Part shown: in pieces, positions 63,882 to 64,000 of the stretch
How positions within the stretch are numbered: position 1 is the stretch's first letter
Layout of the letters: each line of letters begins with the position of its first letter
DNA from: Calliopsis andreniformis
Taxonomy: Eukaryota > Arthropoda > Insecta > Hymenoptera > Andrenidae
NCBI RefSeq assembly: GCF_051401765.1
Contig: NW_027480423.1
Location: 17,794,001-17,858,000, forward strand
Reading direction: 5' to 3'
Length of the DNA stretch: 64,000 nt
Position numbers and translations under genes: made by a program
Notes under the pieces: model-generated
The model's database searches: none
Told to the model about the DNA's origin: nothing
The model's input: the letters and a program-made list of their open reading frames with translations, nothing else

Positions 63882-64000
63882 GTTGACTTCCAAGGCCCTA
63901 ACTATTCGATCTGGTGGATCAACGGCCTAGGGTGAAGCCTGGGTTGCCCGGAACGTAGAAATGACCATAACTTTTACACTGGTAGCAATTATTCGTTTTA
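63882..64000. repeat. Partial monomer at the right window edge
   Basis: The last monomer begins at 63,882 and is cut at gcaattattcgtttta by the window end. The array clearly continues beyond it. Confidence 0.9.

Larger units (their letters stand above)
1..64000. repeat. Continuous 166-bp satellite array (whole window)
   Basis: Every stretch of the window is the same monomer in the same orientation. The landmark gttgacttct starts at 160, 326, 492 and 658, and still at 63,716 and 63,882, always 166 bp apart apart from small indels. Over 384 intervals the register slips by only about 22 bp in total. No inversion, transposon or unique sequence interrupts it. My consensus is about 41% GC. Satellites of this length are typical of centromeric or pericentromeric heterochromatin. 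The array runs off both ends of the window, so its true size is unknown. Confidence 0.98.
62600..64000. repeat. Right-end segment assembled from D1-B1 link and B/C pieces
   Basis: About 62,610-62,880 copies the link at about 39,205-39,475. About 62,900-63,150 matches the B2/C1 link (about 48,640-48,890). From about 63,190 to the window end it matches about 47,920-48,729 at offset 15,271 (92 monomers minus 1 bp). The switches fall inside monomers without breaking the 166-bp register. Confidence 0.83.

Noticed and set aside
1..64000. CRISPR array
   Set aside because: The repeats are contiguous 166-bp units with no unique spacers, and no cas genes are present.
1..64000. Telomere-type repeats (ccctaa occurs in most monomers)
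   Set aside because: It is a single ccctaa per 166-bp monomer within ggccctaactatt, never in tandem.
1..64000. Transposon or retroelement insertion within the array
   Set aside because: The monomer landmarks continue without a gap through every line, and no terminal repeats, target duplications or coding remnants are seen.
1..64000. Inverted array segment or orientation switch
   Set aside because: The forward landmarks (tagaaatgacc, gatggaaaaactg) are present throughout. I saw no run of their reverse complements.
1..64000. Assignment to a named satellite family (for example the 166-bp Medicago MtR3 or bivalve HindIII repeats)
   Set aside because: The length agrees, but I cannot recall those sequences well enough to compare, and length alone is not evidence of identity.
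13..64000. Bacterial-style promoters or terminators in the AT-rich tails
   Set aside because: Motifs such as ttgact and tatatt recur because the monomer recurs. There is no gene for them to serve, and the context is clearly eukaryotic satellite.

Overview
This window is one continuous array of tandem satellite DNA. A 166-bp monomer fills all 64 kb, always head-to-tail in the orientation given. About 384 complete monomers are present, with a partial monomer at each end. I found no protein gene, rRNA, tRNA, transposon, CRISPR array, origin or any other non-satellite sequence. Short open frames exist, but they are the same few peptides read repeatedly out of the monomer. Because 166 is not a multiple of 3, every frame shifts at each monomer junction. 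The sequence is typical of eukaryotic centromeric or pericentromeric heterochromatin. The monomer is close to one chromatosome of DNA. All seven CpG sites of the consensus show recurrent C-to-T or G-to-A variants, which suggests a host that methylates CpG. I lean towards a flowering plant, because many plant centromere satellites are 150-180 bp and one strand carries an AAAGTTATGG-CATTT stretch that I recall from plant satellites. That is weak evidence, and animal satellites of the same length exist, for example in bivalves.

The array is not a simple higher-order repeat (HOR) with one period. It is a mosaic of segmental tandem duplications of different sizes, nearly all in register with the monomer. 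From left to right: a left part (1-18,295) built of local 4-, 6-, 8- and 14-monomer duplications; a 47-monomer block present twice head-to-tail (A1 18,296-26,092; A2 26,093-about 33,226, four monomers shorter); a less repeated stretch (33,227-36,709); block D1 (36,710-39,095); a nearly identical 27-monomer tandem pair (B1 39,580-44,061; B2 44,062-48,543); a 21/25-monomer tandem pair (C1 48,918-52,402; C2 52,403-56,551); block D2 (56,794-60,673), a D1 copy with nine extra monomers; and a right end that re-uses pieces of the D1-B1 junction and the B/C region.

By-eye comparison suggests different ages. B1/B2 and S1/S2 differ at only a handful of bases or fewer, A1/A2 at about a dozen, C1/C2 and D1/D2 at more. 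The monomer has a GC-richer part (positions 1-100, about 49% GC in my consensus) and an AT-rich part (101-166, about 29%). The AT-rich part holds a short dyad and a partial match to the CENP-B box core. The GC-richer part holds two CCTAGG-type palindromes that can form a small hairpin. The biology visible here is satellite evolution by unequal exchange, and possibly centromere function. There is no gene-encoded system. All monomer-level numbers come from reading by eye and should be treated as approximate to a few bases.
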